Origin: Bacillota bacterium
Lineage (GTDB): Bacteria > Bacillota_A > Clostridia > DSM-8532
DNA: 23,995 bases
Direction: 5' to 3'
Assembly: GCA_023424865.1 (NCBI GenBank)
Contig: JAFADM010000171.1
Coordinates: 1 to 23,995 of the forward strand
Positions within the stretch are counted from its first letter, which is position 1, and every line of letters begins with the position of its first letter. This document shows, piece by piece, positions 7,718-14,875 of this stretch. The notes below the pieces were generated by a model. The model saw only the letters and a program-made list of their open reading frames with translations, did no database searches and was not told where the DNA came from. The translations under genes and the position numbers were made by a program.

Positions 7718-9313
7718 CTAGTCCCAATCGTCTGCCAGCCAATTTCTTAAAAGCTGAGCAACCGCGTCGGGGTTCTGCTGAACAAATTTTTCGATTTGCT
7801 TTTTAAGTTCGGACTGCTCCTGAATATTAATTTCTGGCAACGGTGGTTCAGAAGGTAAGTTTATGGCCATCGCACGAGCAGCTGCCGCCTCTGCTGCCGC
7901 AGTTTCCACAGCAGTCTCACCCGAGCGTCTGGGCTGCGGGGACCTTCTTCTTGGCATAGCTGCTAAAACCATTACGAGAAGCAATATTAACATAATGACA
8001 TAAAAACCGAACTGTTCAAAGAATTGTGCCAGAGTGTCCGTAAGGGTAGCCTGTTCAGGTACTTCAGCCATTATTTTTTGTATACTGACGGTAATATTGG
8101 AAGAGGGAATACCTGTCGCCGTACTGACGGACTGGCGCACCCCATTTAGAAAATCAGTGGTCAAGCCTTCGTCGGAGGCAACATTCTTTCCATACCACAG
8201 GACGATAGAGAAAGTGGACTTGTCCGAGATAACATTACCTACGGCTTTTTCCATTTCAGAATCGGTCTGGTTAAAAATACGCTCCTGTTTTAAAGAATCA
8301 CTGTTATAAGTGGCGTTGCCATCCTCTGTCACCTGATAGGAGGGAGCAAGCTCGGGGTTTGTATCTGTTCCGGGAATATCACCCGCATCCCCGTTGACCA
8401 AACTTTCAGAAGCGGATTCGCTGTTTTTTACAAAGCCTTCGCCTCTTTCGTCAGGAGCCGTATAAGTTTTGGAAACACTTTTTTGAGTATCGAAATCAAG
8501 AAAGAGATTGGCCGCAGGACTTATGTAATCAAAATTGGCATTAGCTACCTGCCCCACTTTGAAGAGATCATAAACCTTTCTCTCCATTTCGAGTGTTCGC
8601 TGTTTGCGAATTTCGTCCTGAGACACAGCCTTCTCAACTGCAGGCTGATCAACAAGATCGGAAAGGGGATTGAGGTTTTGATCCACAAGAGTTATATTTT
8701 CGGCTGGAACGCCCAATGAGGCGGCCACCACATTCATTGCTGCTTTGATTTGAGAGTTTGCAAGTGTGGATTTTGTCTTCAGCATAACAAAGGCACTGCC
8801 TTGCACAGCCTGCTCGGTCGCTTTGGTCCAATAGGTCTGCTCAGGCTTGCTATACTGAACCTCTGCATTTTCTACATTTTCAAATTTCTTGAGTTTGTAG
8901 ACCAGATCCTTTGTAAGATAATCCTTCCATAGCTGAGCCTTATCCGCTTCAGTTGAAGTAAGAGAAAGCTGAGACCAGGTATCGGAAAAAGTAACATTGG
9001 GTGAGACGATGGCCTGTGTTGTTAAATCAAACTCGATGTCCGATTTTTTTCTGCTGTCAACAAAAACCTGATTTGTTCCCTTTTTGTACTTAATATTGTT
9101 TTCATTAAGGTAACTCACGACTGGCTGTAGGCTAACCTCTTCCGTTGTATCGAAAAGAGGAACATACTCCACTCTTAACGAAAGAACCAAAGTAATAATT
9201 ATTGCAAGCACCAGAATGGCCGCTGAAGCAATGATTCTAATCTTTTGTCCTTTTTCCAATGGCTTCCAAAAACCGGCTATCTTTTCTCCCAATCTTTTAA
9301 GCCCGTCCGGCAT
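7718..9313 (-). CDS. fliF: Flagellar MS-ring protein FliF
   Basis: FliF forms the membrane ring on which the rod, switch and export gate are built. With the start at 9313 (531 residues) a first membrane segment lies at about 25-46 and a second near 430-450. Between them are the ring-building and collar domains, including VQYSKPEQTYW-like and VLWYG regions. The C-terminal tail ends in QLLRNWLADDWD, the acidic, tryptophan-bearing FliG-binding peptide typical of FliF. An in-frame GTG at 9361 gives 16 more residues, but AGGAGG stands eight bases before the ATG at 9313, so the shorter form is preferred. Confidence 0.95.
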   Translation of the reverse strand: MPDGLKRLGEKIAGFWKPLEKGQKIRIIASAAILVLAIIITLVLSLRVEYVPLFDTTEEVSLQPVVSYLNENNIKYKKGTNQVFVDSRKKSDIEFDLTTQAIVSPNVTFSDTWSQLSLTSTEADKAQLWKDYLTKDLVYKLKKFENVENAEVQYSKPEQTYWTKATEQAVQGSAFVMLKTKSTLANSQIKAAMNVVAASLGVPAENITLVDQNLNPLSDLVDQPAVEKAVSQDEIRKQRTLEMERKVYDLFKVGQVANANFDYISPAANLFLDFDTQKSVSKTYTAPDERGEGFVKNSESASESLVNGDAGDIPGTDTNPELAPSYQVTEDGNATYNSDSLKQERIFNQTDSEMEKAVGNVISDKSTFSIVLWYGKNVASDEGLTTDFLNGVRQSVSTATGIPSSNITVSIQKIMAEVPEQATLTDTLAQFFEQFGFYVIMLILLLVMVLAAMPRRRSPQPRRSGETAVETAAAEAAAARAMAINLPSEPPLPEINIQEQSELKKQIEKFVQQNPDAVAQLLRNWLADDWD

Positions 9314-9415
9314 GGTTCTTTCCTCCTCAGTAAAAGCCCTGTGCAGCTTCTTGTTCTTCACATACTCAACTTATTCAACAGCCTCCGTGCCGTATTGCGT
9401 CTGCCTCCCAGTCTG

Positions 9416-9718
9416 TTAGACCTGCATACGCATAATTTCCTGATAAGCCTCCATAATTTTGTTACGGATTTCCATAACAAAGGAGAGAGAAATTGACGCT
9501 TTTTCACCTGCAATAAGAACCGATGCAATGTTGTCCGTCTTGCCTGCAATAAAATCTTCGGTTAGTTTACTGGATTCCTGCTCAAGAGCGCTTATATCAT
9601 TGAGGGCATCTGTCAATAGCTGTTTAAAGGATACTCCGGATACATCCGATGTCTCTTTATTTAAAGCTGATAGACCCTGAATTGATGAAGCGACCGCATT
9701 AATTGAATCGATAGCCAT
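9416..9718 (-). CDS. fliE: Flagellar hook-basal body protein FliE
   Basis: This 100-residue protein has the FliE pattern: an N-terminal helix, then FKQLLTDALNDI, and a C-terminal SFVMEIRNKIMEAYQEIMRMQV. FliE joins the MS ring to the proximal rod and is among the first proteins exported. The ATG is preceded by AGGAGG at nine bases. A 62-base AT-rich spacer separates it from flgC upstream, and a 102-base spacer separates it from fliF downstream. The flgB-flgC-fliE-fliF order is that of the Bacillus fla/che operon. Confidence 0.93.
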   Translation of the reverse strand: MAIDSINAVASSIQGLSALNKETSDVSGVSFKQLLTDALNDISALEQESSKLTEDFIAGKTDNIASVLIAGEKASISLSFVMEIRNKIMEAYQEIMRMQV

Positions 9719-9780
9719 TAAACCGCGCCTCCTATACTATTATAATGAAGATATTACTTTAATATTAAGCGTCTGAATAA

Positions 9781-10227
9781 TTAGCGTCCGATTTCAAGTG
9801 CTTTGACAGCCATGGATTTTGAGGCGTTAAGTGCTGTCACGCTGGCTTCATAAGCTCTCGTAGCCGAAAGCATGTTGACCATTTCAGTGATGGTTTCCAC
9901 ATTGGGCATTTGTACAATGCCGTTTTCGTCCGCATCGGGATGAGAAGGATCATAGACTTCTTTAAACGGTGTGGGATCCTCCACGATTTCAGTAACCCTC
10001 ACACCACCGCCGGAAACAGAAGATCCCGACAGCTCTTTGCCAAGAATGGACGAAAAGGAATTCGTCATATCTCTTTCTTCAAAGACCACAGTTTTCCTGC
10101 GGTAGGGTGTACCGTCTTCCGTACGGGTGGTACTTGCATTGGCAATGTTCTGAGAAATAATGTCCATTCTGAGGCGCTGGGCCGTTAGGGCCGATGCACT
10201 GATATTAAAAGAATTAAACAAACCCAT
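9781..10227 (-). CDS. flgC: Flagellar proximal rod protein FlgC
   Basis: This 148-residue protein has the rod/hook-family N-terminal signature (LRMDIISQNIANASTTRTEDG, with YRRK after it). Its C-terminal helix (MVNMLSATRAYEASVTALN) is typical of FlgC. FlgC forms part of the axial rod crossing the cell wall and is exported without a cleaved signal. It lies three bases after flgB, so the two are translated from one message. Confidence 0.95.
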   Translation of the reverse strand: MGLFNSFNISASALTAQRLRMDIISQNIANASTTRTEDGTPYRRKTVVFEERDMTNSFSSILGKELSGSSVSGGGVRVTEIVEDPTPFKEVYDPSHPDADENGIVQMPNVETITEMVNMLSATRAYEASVTALNASKSMAVKALEIGR

Positions 10228-10230
10228 GGA

Positions 10231-10596
10231 TTACCGTCCTCCTGTAATGACGCTGCGAAGACGTTGAAAATCTCCGTTCATTTTTTGGATTAGCGTGTTG
10301 TACCGCAATGAATTGGCTGCCAGGAGTGCGGACTCATTTTCAATATCCACATTATTACCGTCAGCCCTGTAAGATGACTTTGTACTATCCTCAGTAACGC
10401 GTATAGGAATATTTTCATCCCCACCGGTGGAACTGCCCAGCTCTTTATCAAGATACTCCTCAAAGCGAACTTCCTTTCGCTTATAGCCCGGCGTATCCAC
10501 ATTGGCTATGTTCTGAGAGATCACTTCATTACGCAGCCAAGTTGCATCCAGAGCCCGTTCCAGCTTATTTTTCGTAAAGAGAAAATCGGAAAGCAT
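10231..10596 (-). CDS. flgB: Flagellar proximal rod protein FlgB
   Basis: This 121-residue protein carries the rod-family signature ISQNIANVDTPGYKRKEV near residues 26-43. Its C-terminal half, with LLAANSLRYNTLIQKMN, matches FlgB. It is the first gene of the flagellar operon visible here: the next gene upstream (SASP) is divergent. A purine-rich GGGGAGACGAAAGGG precedes the ATG. FlgB with FlgC forms the proximal rod on the MS ring. Confidence 0.94.
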   Translation of the reverse strand: MLSDFLFTKNKLERALDATWLRNEVISQNIANVDTPGYKRKEVRFEEYLDKELGSSTGGDENIPIRVTEDSTKSSYRADGNNVDIENESALLAANSLRYNTLIQKMNGDFQRLRSVITGGR

Positions 10597-10903
10597 CCCT
10601 TTCGTCTCCCCTTCTTAATTTTTGTGAATTGATACTTTTTTACTTTTACTTTTTGCTTATATTTGACTATATCATAAGATTTTTAATAAAACAACAGCGT
10701 ACACGCTAATTCTATGTAGTACTTTGGAACTATACGTACAAACTGGTTGTTTTTTGTAAAACCTTGTCGATTTAAGTAGAATTAAATCCAATAATTCATA
10801 TATACCCCTTTTTTGACCATGTAAAAAAAAACTTAATCTCCATATCTTTCTACTTATAATGTGGCCGACTTTAGCCATAATAAGCATTGAGGAGGTGAGA
10901 TTT
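10597..10903. promoter_or_regulatory. Divergent control region between flgB and the SASP gene
   Basis: This is the only gene-free stretch over 300 bases. It is clearly more AT-rich than its surroundings and must hold the promoters of both the flagellar operon (leftward) and the SASP gene (rightward). On the minus strand I see no convincing sigma-A or sigma-D (TAAA-N15-GCCGATAT) promoter. A near-Spo0A box TGTCGAT (consensus TGTCGAA) lies at 10765-10771. A small palindrome GCGTGTACGC lies near 10696-10705, and a triple AAAAGTA-like repeat lies on the minus strand near 10631-10655. An open frame at 10672-10944 is judged to be chance. Confidence 0.7.
10854..10882 (+). promoter_or_regulatory. Candidate sigma-G promoter of the SASP gene
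   Basis: TTATA at 10854-10858 and CATAATA at 10876-10882 are 17 bases apart. They resemble the forespore sigma-G pattern (GNATR, then CATNNTA), and SASP genes are the classic sigma-G regulon. The fit is imperfect: the first base of the -35 is off, and the implied start point lies almost on the ribosome site. An overlapping TATAAT at 10855-10860 lacks a good -35 partner. Confidence 0.35.
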
Positions 10904-11110
10904 ATGGCAAACTCAAGTAACAGCAAGACATCCTTTGACAACATGAAGTATGAAATTGCTGGCCAGCTGGGTATTAACCTTAAGCAGGGTTACAATGGCG
11001 ACCTTACTTCACGCGAAGCTGGAACCATAGGTGGTAATATCGTTAAAAAGGTATTCCAGACCTATACTGGTAACCAGTATCCTCAGTACGACTCCAAACA
11101 GAGCAAGTAA
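10904..11110 (+). CDS. Alpha/beta-type small acid-soluble spore protein
   Basis: Alpha/beta SASPs coat spore DNA, hold it in A-like form and protect it from UV and heat. GPR protease degrades them at germination. The 68-residue protein has both family blocks: NMKYEIAGQLGINL, containing the E-I-A cleavage site for GPR, and GYNGDLTSREAGTIGGNIVKK, which binds DNA. The ATG at 10904 is preceded by GAGGAGGTGAG at ideal spacing. An upstream start at 10859 would add residues unlike any SASP. It is the only plus-strand gene in the window, transcribed away from the flagellar operon and toward ytfJ. Confidence 0.95.
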   Translation: MANSSNSKTSFDNMKYEIAGQLGINLKQGYNGDLTSREAGTIGGNIVKKVFQTYTGNQYPQYDSKQSK

Positions 11111-11114
11111 TTAT

Positions 11115-11203
11115 TGAGGCACAGCCCGATGAGCGCCTTCCAGACGAGTTTCCCTGGCGGAACAAATCGTAAGCGAAGGCGCCCATCGGGAAATTCTGCC
11201 TCA
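11115..11203 (+). other. Long near-perfect hairpin element after the SASP gene
   Basis: The 89 bases fold on themselves almost end to end. TGAGGCA (11115-11121) pairs with TGCCTCA (11197-11203). CCCGATG-a-GCGCCTTC (11125-11140) pairs with GAAGGCGC-c-CATCGGG (11175-11190), a 16-pair helix with one mismatch. ACGA-GTTTC pairs with GGAAC-aaa-TCGT inside it, leaving a loop of about six bases. No U-run follows, so it is not an ordinary terminator. It starts four bases after the SASP stop. It could be a 3 prime UTR structure, a small RNA or a palindromic repeat element; no family was identified. The strand is given as + because the SASP transcript crosses it. Confidence 0.75.
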
Positions 11204-11217
11204 CAAAAGCTCAAAAA

Positions 11218-11237
11218 AGAGCCTTAAATAAGGCTCT
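11218..11237 (-). terminator. Rho-independent terminator for the ytfJ operon
   Basis: AGAGCCTTA and TAAGGCTCT form a perfect nine-pair stem. On the minus strand the stem is followed by a run of six T. It lies just beyond the ytfJ stop and is the second of two stops for leftward transcription. On the plus strand no T-run follows. Confidence 0.8.
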
Positions 11238-11244
11238 AAATGTT

Positions 11245-11280
11245 AAAAAACAGCAGGAATTAAGATTCCTGCTGTTTTTT
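11245..11280. terminator. Bidirectional terminator overlapping the ytfJ stop codon
   Basis: ACAGCAGGAAT and ATTCCTGCTGT pair around a TAAG loop, flanked by A6 on the left and T6 on the right, so the stem works in both directions. It can end the rightward SASP transcript and the leftward ytfJ transcript. The ytfJ stop codon (11260-11262) lies at the stem-loop junction, and the stem encodes the last few residues (QQES) of YtfJ. Confidence 0.9.
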
Positions 11281-11733
11281 ATTGGTTTCAGTTTTTATAT
11301 CATCGGGATCCTGGTACTTTAAAGTCTCGTGTTCGGTTGTGTGGCGTTCTTTTGTACAAGTGTCGGGCTTAAAAATTTTCTTGATTTGTTCAATAAAATC
11401 AGGCGTATTTTCAAGCAGTCTGTCCAGGGAGGTCTGTGGCGAAGCGGGAATCATTTTAATCGTATTGTTTCGTCCAACAACCATGAAAGCGACGGGATGG
11501 ATGCTTACACCTGCACCGCTGCCGCCGGCAAAGGGATAACTGGTATTTTGGCCCTGCCCTTTTCCATATTCACCGCCGCCGGCCGCAAAGCCGAAGGATA
11601 CGGTTGATACAGGTATGATAACCGTTCCGTCAACGGTTTGAACGGCATCACCCACAATGGTGTTAACGTCCACCATCTCCTTGATGCTCTCCATTGCCGT
11701 TTTCATAAGTTCCTCAATTGGATGCTGTCCCAT
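11260..11733 (-). CDS. ytfJ: Sporulation protein YtfJ (GerW family)
   Basis: This is a 157-residue member of the YtfJ/GerW spore protein family, a forespore protein needed for normal germination in Bacillus (family knowledge). Visible traits are an N-terminal HPIEELMKTAMESIKEMVDVN segment, the central VIIPVSTVSFGFAAGGGEYG, a glycine-rich stretch with GGSGAGVSIHPVAFMVV, and a polar Lys/Gln/Glu tail. The ATG at 11733 is preferred because AGGTG stands six bases ahead of it; a GTG three codons earlier is possible. Its start lies inside the end of the DUF2953 gene. A SASP gene is the next-door convergent gene, so this is a local sporulation pair. Confidence 0.92.
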   Translation of the reverse strand: MGQHPIEELMKTAMESIKEMVDVNTIVGDAVQTVDGTVIIPVSTVSFGFAAGGGEYGKGQGQNTSYPFAGGSGAGVSIHPVAFMVVGRNNTIKMIPASPQTSLDRLLENTPDFIEQIKKIFKPDTCTKERHTTEHETLKYQDPDDIKTETNKKQQES

Positions 11734-12298
11734 AGTTTTCACCTGTTCCTTTCTGTGGAATCTTTTTTTGTTGATGTTTGAGTATCAAATATATAATATG
11801 GAGCAAGCGGACCTTAAATATGCAATGTACGGACAAATCCATTTTTTTCTCCTTAAAATCAGGGTAAAACTCAATATTTTTTTGCTTTGGAGTACCTAAA
11901 ACCAGAAGGGCCCCCAAAAGCTGCCAAACCGTACCATAAAGAATTGCTGTAAATGCAGCATCATGGCTGGCTACCTTACCCTTAACATTTAGGAGGGTAA
12001 ACCTTATATGCCGCCTTAAATAATGAAATCGCGTCCTCATAAAGCCCAGGTCCAACAAAAGTCCCAGCCTTTTTTCCAATTGCCCCTTTTCCTTCACAGG
12101 TTTTTTTTGGGTAAGGAAGCTTAAGCCTCCATCTGCGAGATTCCAGGAGAAGAGTACGAATTTTTTATATAAAGAAACTTTCAAAGCCACGTCAAAGCGA
12201 ATGTCCTTAATAGTAGCCGTAACCTCAAGCACAAGGCTTGAAGCAGCAACCAAGGCTATGATAGCTAAAAGAACAGCAAAAAAAACCGCAAAACCCAT
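11714..12298 (-). CDS. DUF2953 membrane protein upstream of ytfJ
   Basis: The protein (194 residues from the ATG at 12298) has an N-terminal membrane segment (FAVFFAVLLAIIALVAASSLVLEV). A second hydrophobic segment (ILYGTVWQLLGALLVLG) lies near residues 119-135, with a basic stretch between and a basic polar tail. Length, layout and position between scpB and ytfJ fit DUF2953 proteins, which commonly sit next to ytfJ in sporulating Bacillota. No enzymatic motif is visible. I chose the internal ATG because GAGGTG precedes it by six bases; the longest frame begins at 12337. A sporulation-related membrane role is inferred from neighbourhood only. Confidence 0.75.
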   Translation of the reverse strand: MGFAVFFAVLLAIIALVAASSLVLEVTATIKDIRFDVALKVSLYKKFVLFSWNLADGGLSFLTQKKPVKEKGQLEKRLGLLLDLGFMRTRFHYLRRHIRFTLLNVKGKVASHDAAFTAILYGTVWQLLGALLVLGTPKQKNIEFYPDFKEKKMDLSVHCIFKVRLLHIIYLILKHQQKKIPQKGTGENYGTASN

Positions 12299-12359
12299 AG
12301 AGTACACCTCTTGAATAGGTTTTCCGGTTTTTAACATTCTAATCCTTTATTTTCTAATT

Positions 12360-12461
12360 AACTTCCATTGGAATTGGAAGTTGGCAGGTGCTATGTGGCT
12401 CCAAAGGAGTTTAGTCCCAAGCTGCGGCTTGCTCCAGGTCTAAGCATCCCCGCTTAAGGCC
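12360..12461. other. Hairpin-rich spacer between scpB and the DUF2953 gene
   Basis: Four stems stand in a row. AACTTCC/GGAAGTT spans 12360-12382. CTCC-AAA-GGAG spans 12399-12409. CAAGC-TGCG-GCTTG spans 12418-12431. GGTCTAAGC/GCTTA(A)GGCC spans 12437-12461, with one bulge. None is followed by a T-run on the minus strand. The middle part (hairpin, TTTAG, then a tetraloop hairpin enclosed by TAG.CC and GG.CTA) has the same order of parts as the tandem units at 15611-15746, although the bases differ. It may be a diverged copy of that element or an mRNA processing site between scpB and the sporulation genes. Confidence 0.55.
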
Positions 12462-12464
12462 CGT

Positions 12465-13016
12465 TCAATCCACAGGAAGCCTGTCCATAATTTCCTGGGT
12501 ACTTTGAATTTCGGGCACAGGAAGCTCCTTTAAGGAGGAGAAGCCAAAAACCCTTAAAAATTCCTCCGTTGTTTCATAAAGCTTAGGCTTCCCGGGGGCA
12601 TCTTCCCTTCCCGCTTCCCGGATTAAATTACGTTCGGAAAGCTTTAAAAGTACGCTGTCGCTGTTAACACCCCTTATCTGCTCGATGCTTTGCCGGGTAA
12701 CAGGCTGCTTGTAAGCGATTATGGACAGCACCTCATAGGCGGCAGGGGTAAGGCCCTGTTTTTTCCGAACTGTTCCCAGCCTTGCTATATAAGGATCAAG
12801 CTCAGGCTTGGTGCACAGCTGCCAGCTTCCGTCAAGCTCTCTTACCATAAGGCCCCTTACACTGTTGGACCATTTGTACTGCATCGTTTCCAATACTGCA
12901 CGTGTGGTCTTTTTGTCCTGTGCCAGTATTTCGGATAGCCTGTCCAGTGGGACAGGATCGCCGGATGCAAAAAGAACGGCTTCAAGAATGGTTTCCATTT
13001 CAGACAGATCGCTCAT
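12465..13016 (-). CDS. scpB: Segregation and condensation protein ScpB
   Basis: ScpB is the winged-helix subunit of the SMC-ScpAB condensin that organises and segregates the chromosome. The 183-residue protein has the family start (ETILEAVLFASGDPVPLDRLSEIL), the first winged helix, and the conserved KQGLTPAAYEVLSIIAYKQPVTRQSIEQIRGVNSD segment at about residues 85-120. It then has the YETTEEFLRVFG motif near the C-terminus. It overlaps scpA by four bases (ATGA), consistent with making a 1:2 complex from one message. Confidence 0.95.
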   Translation of the reverse strand: MSDLSEMETILEAVLFASGDPVPLDRLSEILAQDKKTTRAVLETMQYKWSNSVRGLMVRELDGSWQLCTKPELDPYIARLGTVRKKQGLTPAAYEVLSIIAYKQPVTRQSIEQIRGVNSDSVLLKLSERNLIREAGREDAPGKPKLYETTEEFLRVFGFSSLKELPVPEIQSTQEIMDRLPVD

Positions 13017-13807
13017 AACAGTTCAAAAGCCTCCTCTTCGTCCTCCTCCGGTTCCATTGCCCCATTATCCAGAGAGATGACGTAAATTTCTTCAAAGGCG
13101 GCAGCCTGATCCACTTCCGCTTTTCCCGAGCGCACGATTTCAAGCAGGGCCAAAAAGCCGGTAGCCACCTCAAGACGTGATTTTTCCTTCGTGTTGTATA
13201 ATCGGGAAAAGCACATTTTCAGGTTTCTTGAAAGAAAAACAAGAATCTCCTTAATTTTGCTTTTTAAGGAAACCTTCTCCTGATTCAGAATACGCTCCAT
13301 CTTGCGGGAAACATCGTTCATACGCAGGCGCTGCCTGTTGATTACATCCGCAAAAGCCTCCGACAGAGAACTTATCGATACCTTGAGCTCCTCTTCCACA
13401 ACGATATCCGGCAGAACCTCCGGAAGCTTATAATGTACTTTGTCCCAGCGTTCCTCCCGCTCCTTGAGCTTTAAGGCCACTTCCTTGAACTTTTTATATT
13501 CCACAAGCTTTAAAATAAGCTCCTCACGGGGATCCTCCACATCCTCCACGACCTCTTCCCTGGCAGGCAGCAGCATTCTGGATTTTATATGCAAAAGGGT
13601 GGAGGCCATAACCAGAAATTCGCTGGCTATTTCCAGATCCAGCTCCTTCATCGTCTCCAGATAGTCCAGATATTGCTCGGTAATCTCCAAAATGGGAATA
13701 TCGTAGAGATCTATCTGATTTTTTTCTATAAGAAAAAACAGAAGATCAAAGGGACCCTCAAAGTTCTGAAGTTTTAAAGTGCAGGCCGAGGTTAAAGCGC
13801 TTTTCAT
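13013..13807 (-). CDS. scpA: Segregation and condensation protein ScpA
   Basis: ScpA is the kleisin that bridges the SMC head domains. The 264-residue protein has the characteristic N-terminal FEGPFDLLFFLIEKNQIDLYDIPI followed by EITEQYLDYL, the LLHIKSRMLLP helix, and a C-terminal winged helix with TGFLALLEIVRSGKAEVDQAAAFEEI. An acidic tail (PEEDEEEAFELL) ends the protein. It is 15 bases downstream of trpS and overlaps scpB, so all three are likely in one operon. Confidence 0.95.
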   Translation of the reverse strand: MKSALTSACTLKLQNFEGPFDLLFFLIEKNQIDLYDIPILEITEQYLDYLETMKELDLEIASEFLVMASTLLHIKSRMLLPAREEVVEDVEDPREELILKLVEYKKFKEVALKLKEREERWDKVHYKLPEVLPDIVVEEELKVSISSLSEAFADVINRQRLRMNDVSRKMERILNQEKVSLKSKIKEILVFLSRNLKMCFSRLYNTKEKSRLEVATGFLALLEIVRSGKAEVDQAAAFEEIYVISLDNGAMEPEEDEEEAFELL

Positions 13808-13822
13808 GACTTGGTCCTGCCC

Positions 13823-14818
13823 TTAAAGCCAGTCCACATGCATGGCGGACCGAACGCTTTCCATGGTTTTCCCTGCCAGCTCTCTGGCCTTTTTGTTGCC
13901 GGCCCGGATAATATCCTTAAGATCCTCGCTTCGGCCCACCCACTTCTGCCTGTTTTCATAGATAGGTGTCATCATTTTTCCAATGTTGGCGGCAAGCTTT
14001 TTCTTGCACGCAACACAACCGATTTCACCCTTTCGGCAATCTGCCTCGATTTCATTTACCTCATCCTCTGAAAAGAGCTTGTGATAGGTAAAGACATTGC
14101 ATACCTCAGGGTGGCCCGGATCTGTTTTTCGAATTCTGGCAGGATCCGTTATCATGCTCATGACCTTTTTAGTAACCTCTTCGGGACTGTCTGACAGAGC
14201 AATGGTATTATTATAGCTTTTGCTCATCTTTCTCCCGTCCAGGCCGGGAAGCACCCGGGCCTTGGTCATAAGAGGCTGAGGCTCCGGAAAAACTTCCTTA
14301 TTATATAAGTGATTAAAACGGCGGGCAATTTCTCGGGTCAGCTCAATATGAGGAAGCTGATCCTCTCCTACAGGAACAAAGCCTGCCTTATATACAAGAA
14401 TATCTGCGGCCTGAAGACATGGGTAACCTAAAAAACCGTAGGTCGCAATATTTTTTTCCTTAAGCTGGGCCAGCTGGTCCTTATAGGTGGGACAGCGGTA
14501 GAGCCAGGAAAGAGGAACATTCATGGAAAAGAGCAGATGAAGCTCCGCATGCTCCTTGACAGAGGACTGAAGAAAAAGAACGCTTTTCTCCGGATCCAGC
14601 CCTGCGCTGAGCCAGTCAATAACCAGATTTTCAATGTGGCTGCTGAGCTCGGAGGTATCCTCATAGCCCGTGGTTAAAGCATGCCAGTCCACCACGGAAT
14701 ACAGGCAGTCATACTCGTCCTGGAGTCTGACCCAGTTTTCCAGGGCTCCCAGATAATTGCCCAGATGCAAAGCCCCGGTAGGGCGCATTCCGCTTAAAAT
14801 CGTACCTTTTTTTTCCAT
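13823..14818 (-). CDS. trpS: Tryptophanyl-tRNA synthetase, probable [4Fe-4S] type
   Basis: TrpRS charges tRNA-Trp in the cytoplasm. The class I signatures are GALHLGN (residues 15-21) and KMSKS (197-201), with a Rossmann domain between. Residues C240, C261, C268 and C271 form C-x20-C-x6-C-x2-C. Thermotoga maritima TrpRS has a closely similar C-x22-C-x6-C-x2-C set that binds a [4Fe-4S] cluster near the anticodon-binding region; cluster binding here is inferred. I chose the ATG at 14818, nine bases after AGGAG; another ATG two codons earlier lies too close. There is no T-box: only 77 bases separate it from the upstream gene. Confidence 0.95.
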   Translation of the reverse strand: MEKKGTILSGMRPTGALHLGNYLGALENWVRLQDEYDCLYSVVDWHALTTGYEDTSELSSHIENLVIDWLSAGLDPEKSVLFLQSSVKEHAELHLLFSMNVPLSWLYRCPTYKDQLAQLKEKNIATYGFLGYPCLQAADILVYKAGFVPVGEDQLPHIELTREIARRFNHLYNKEVFPEPQPLMTKARVLPGLDGRKMSKSYNNTIALSDSPEEVTKKVMSMITDPARIRKTDPGHPEVCNVFTYHKLFSEDEVNEIEADCRKGEIGCVACKKKLAANIGKMMTPIYENRQKWVGRSEDLKDIIRAGNKKARELAGKTMESVRSAMHVDWL

Positions 14819-14875
14819 CTTCATTCTCTCCTGTTAGGGTTGTGCTTATAATAAAAGCCTTATTGAAAATCAAAG

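Noticed and set aside
9719..9780. Internal promoter before fliE (TATAAT on the minus strand)
   Set aside because: No -35 sequence lies at usual spacing and the surrounding bases are simply AT-rich; readthrough from flgC is sufficient.
10672..10944. A 90-residue minus-strand ORF across the flgB-SASP spacer
   Set aside because: It overlaps the start of the SASP gene and the AT-rich control region, its composition is odd, and no ribosome site or family trait is seen.
11115..11203. Rho-independent terminator of the SASP gene
   Set aside because: The structure is too long and interrupted and has no T-run on either side. Proper terminators follow at 11218-11280.
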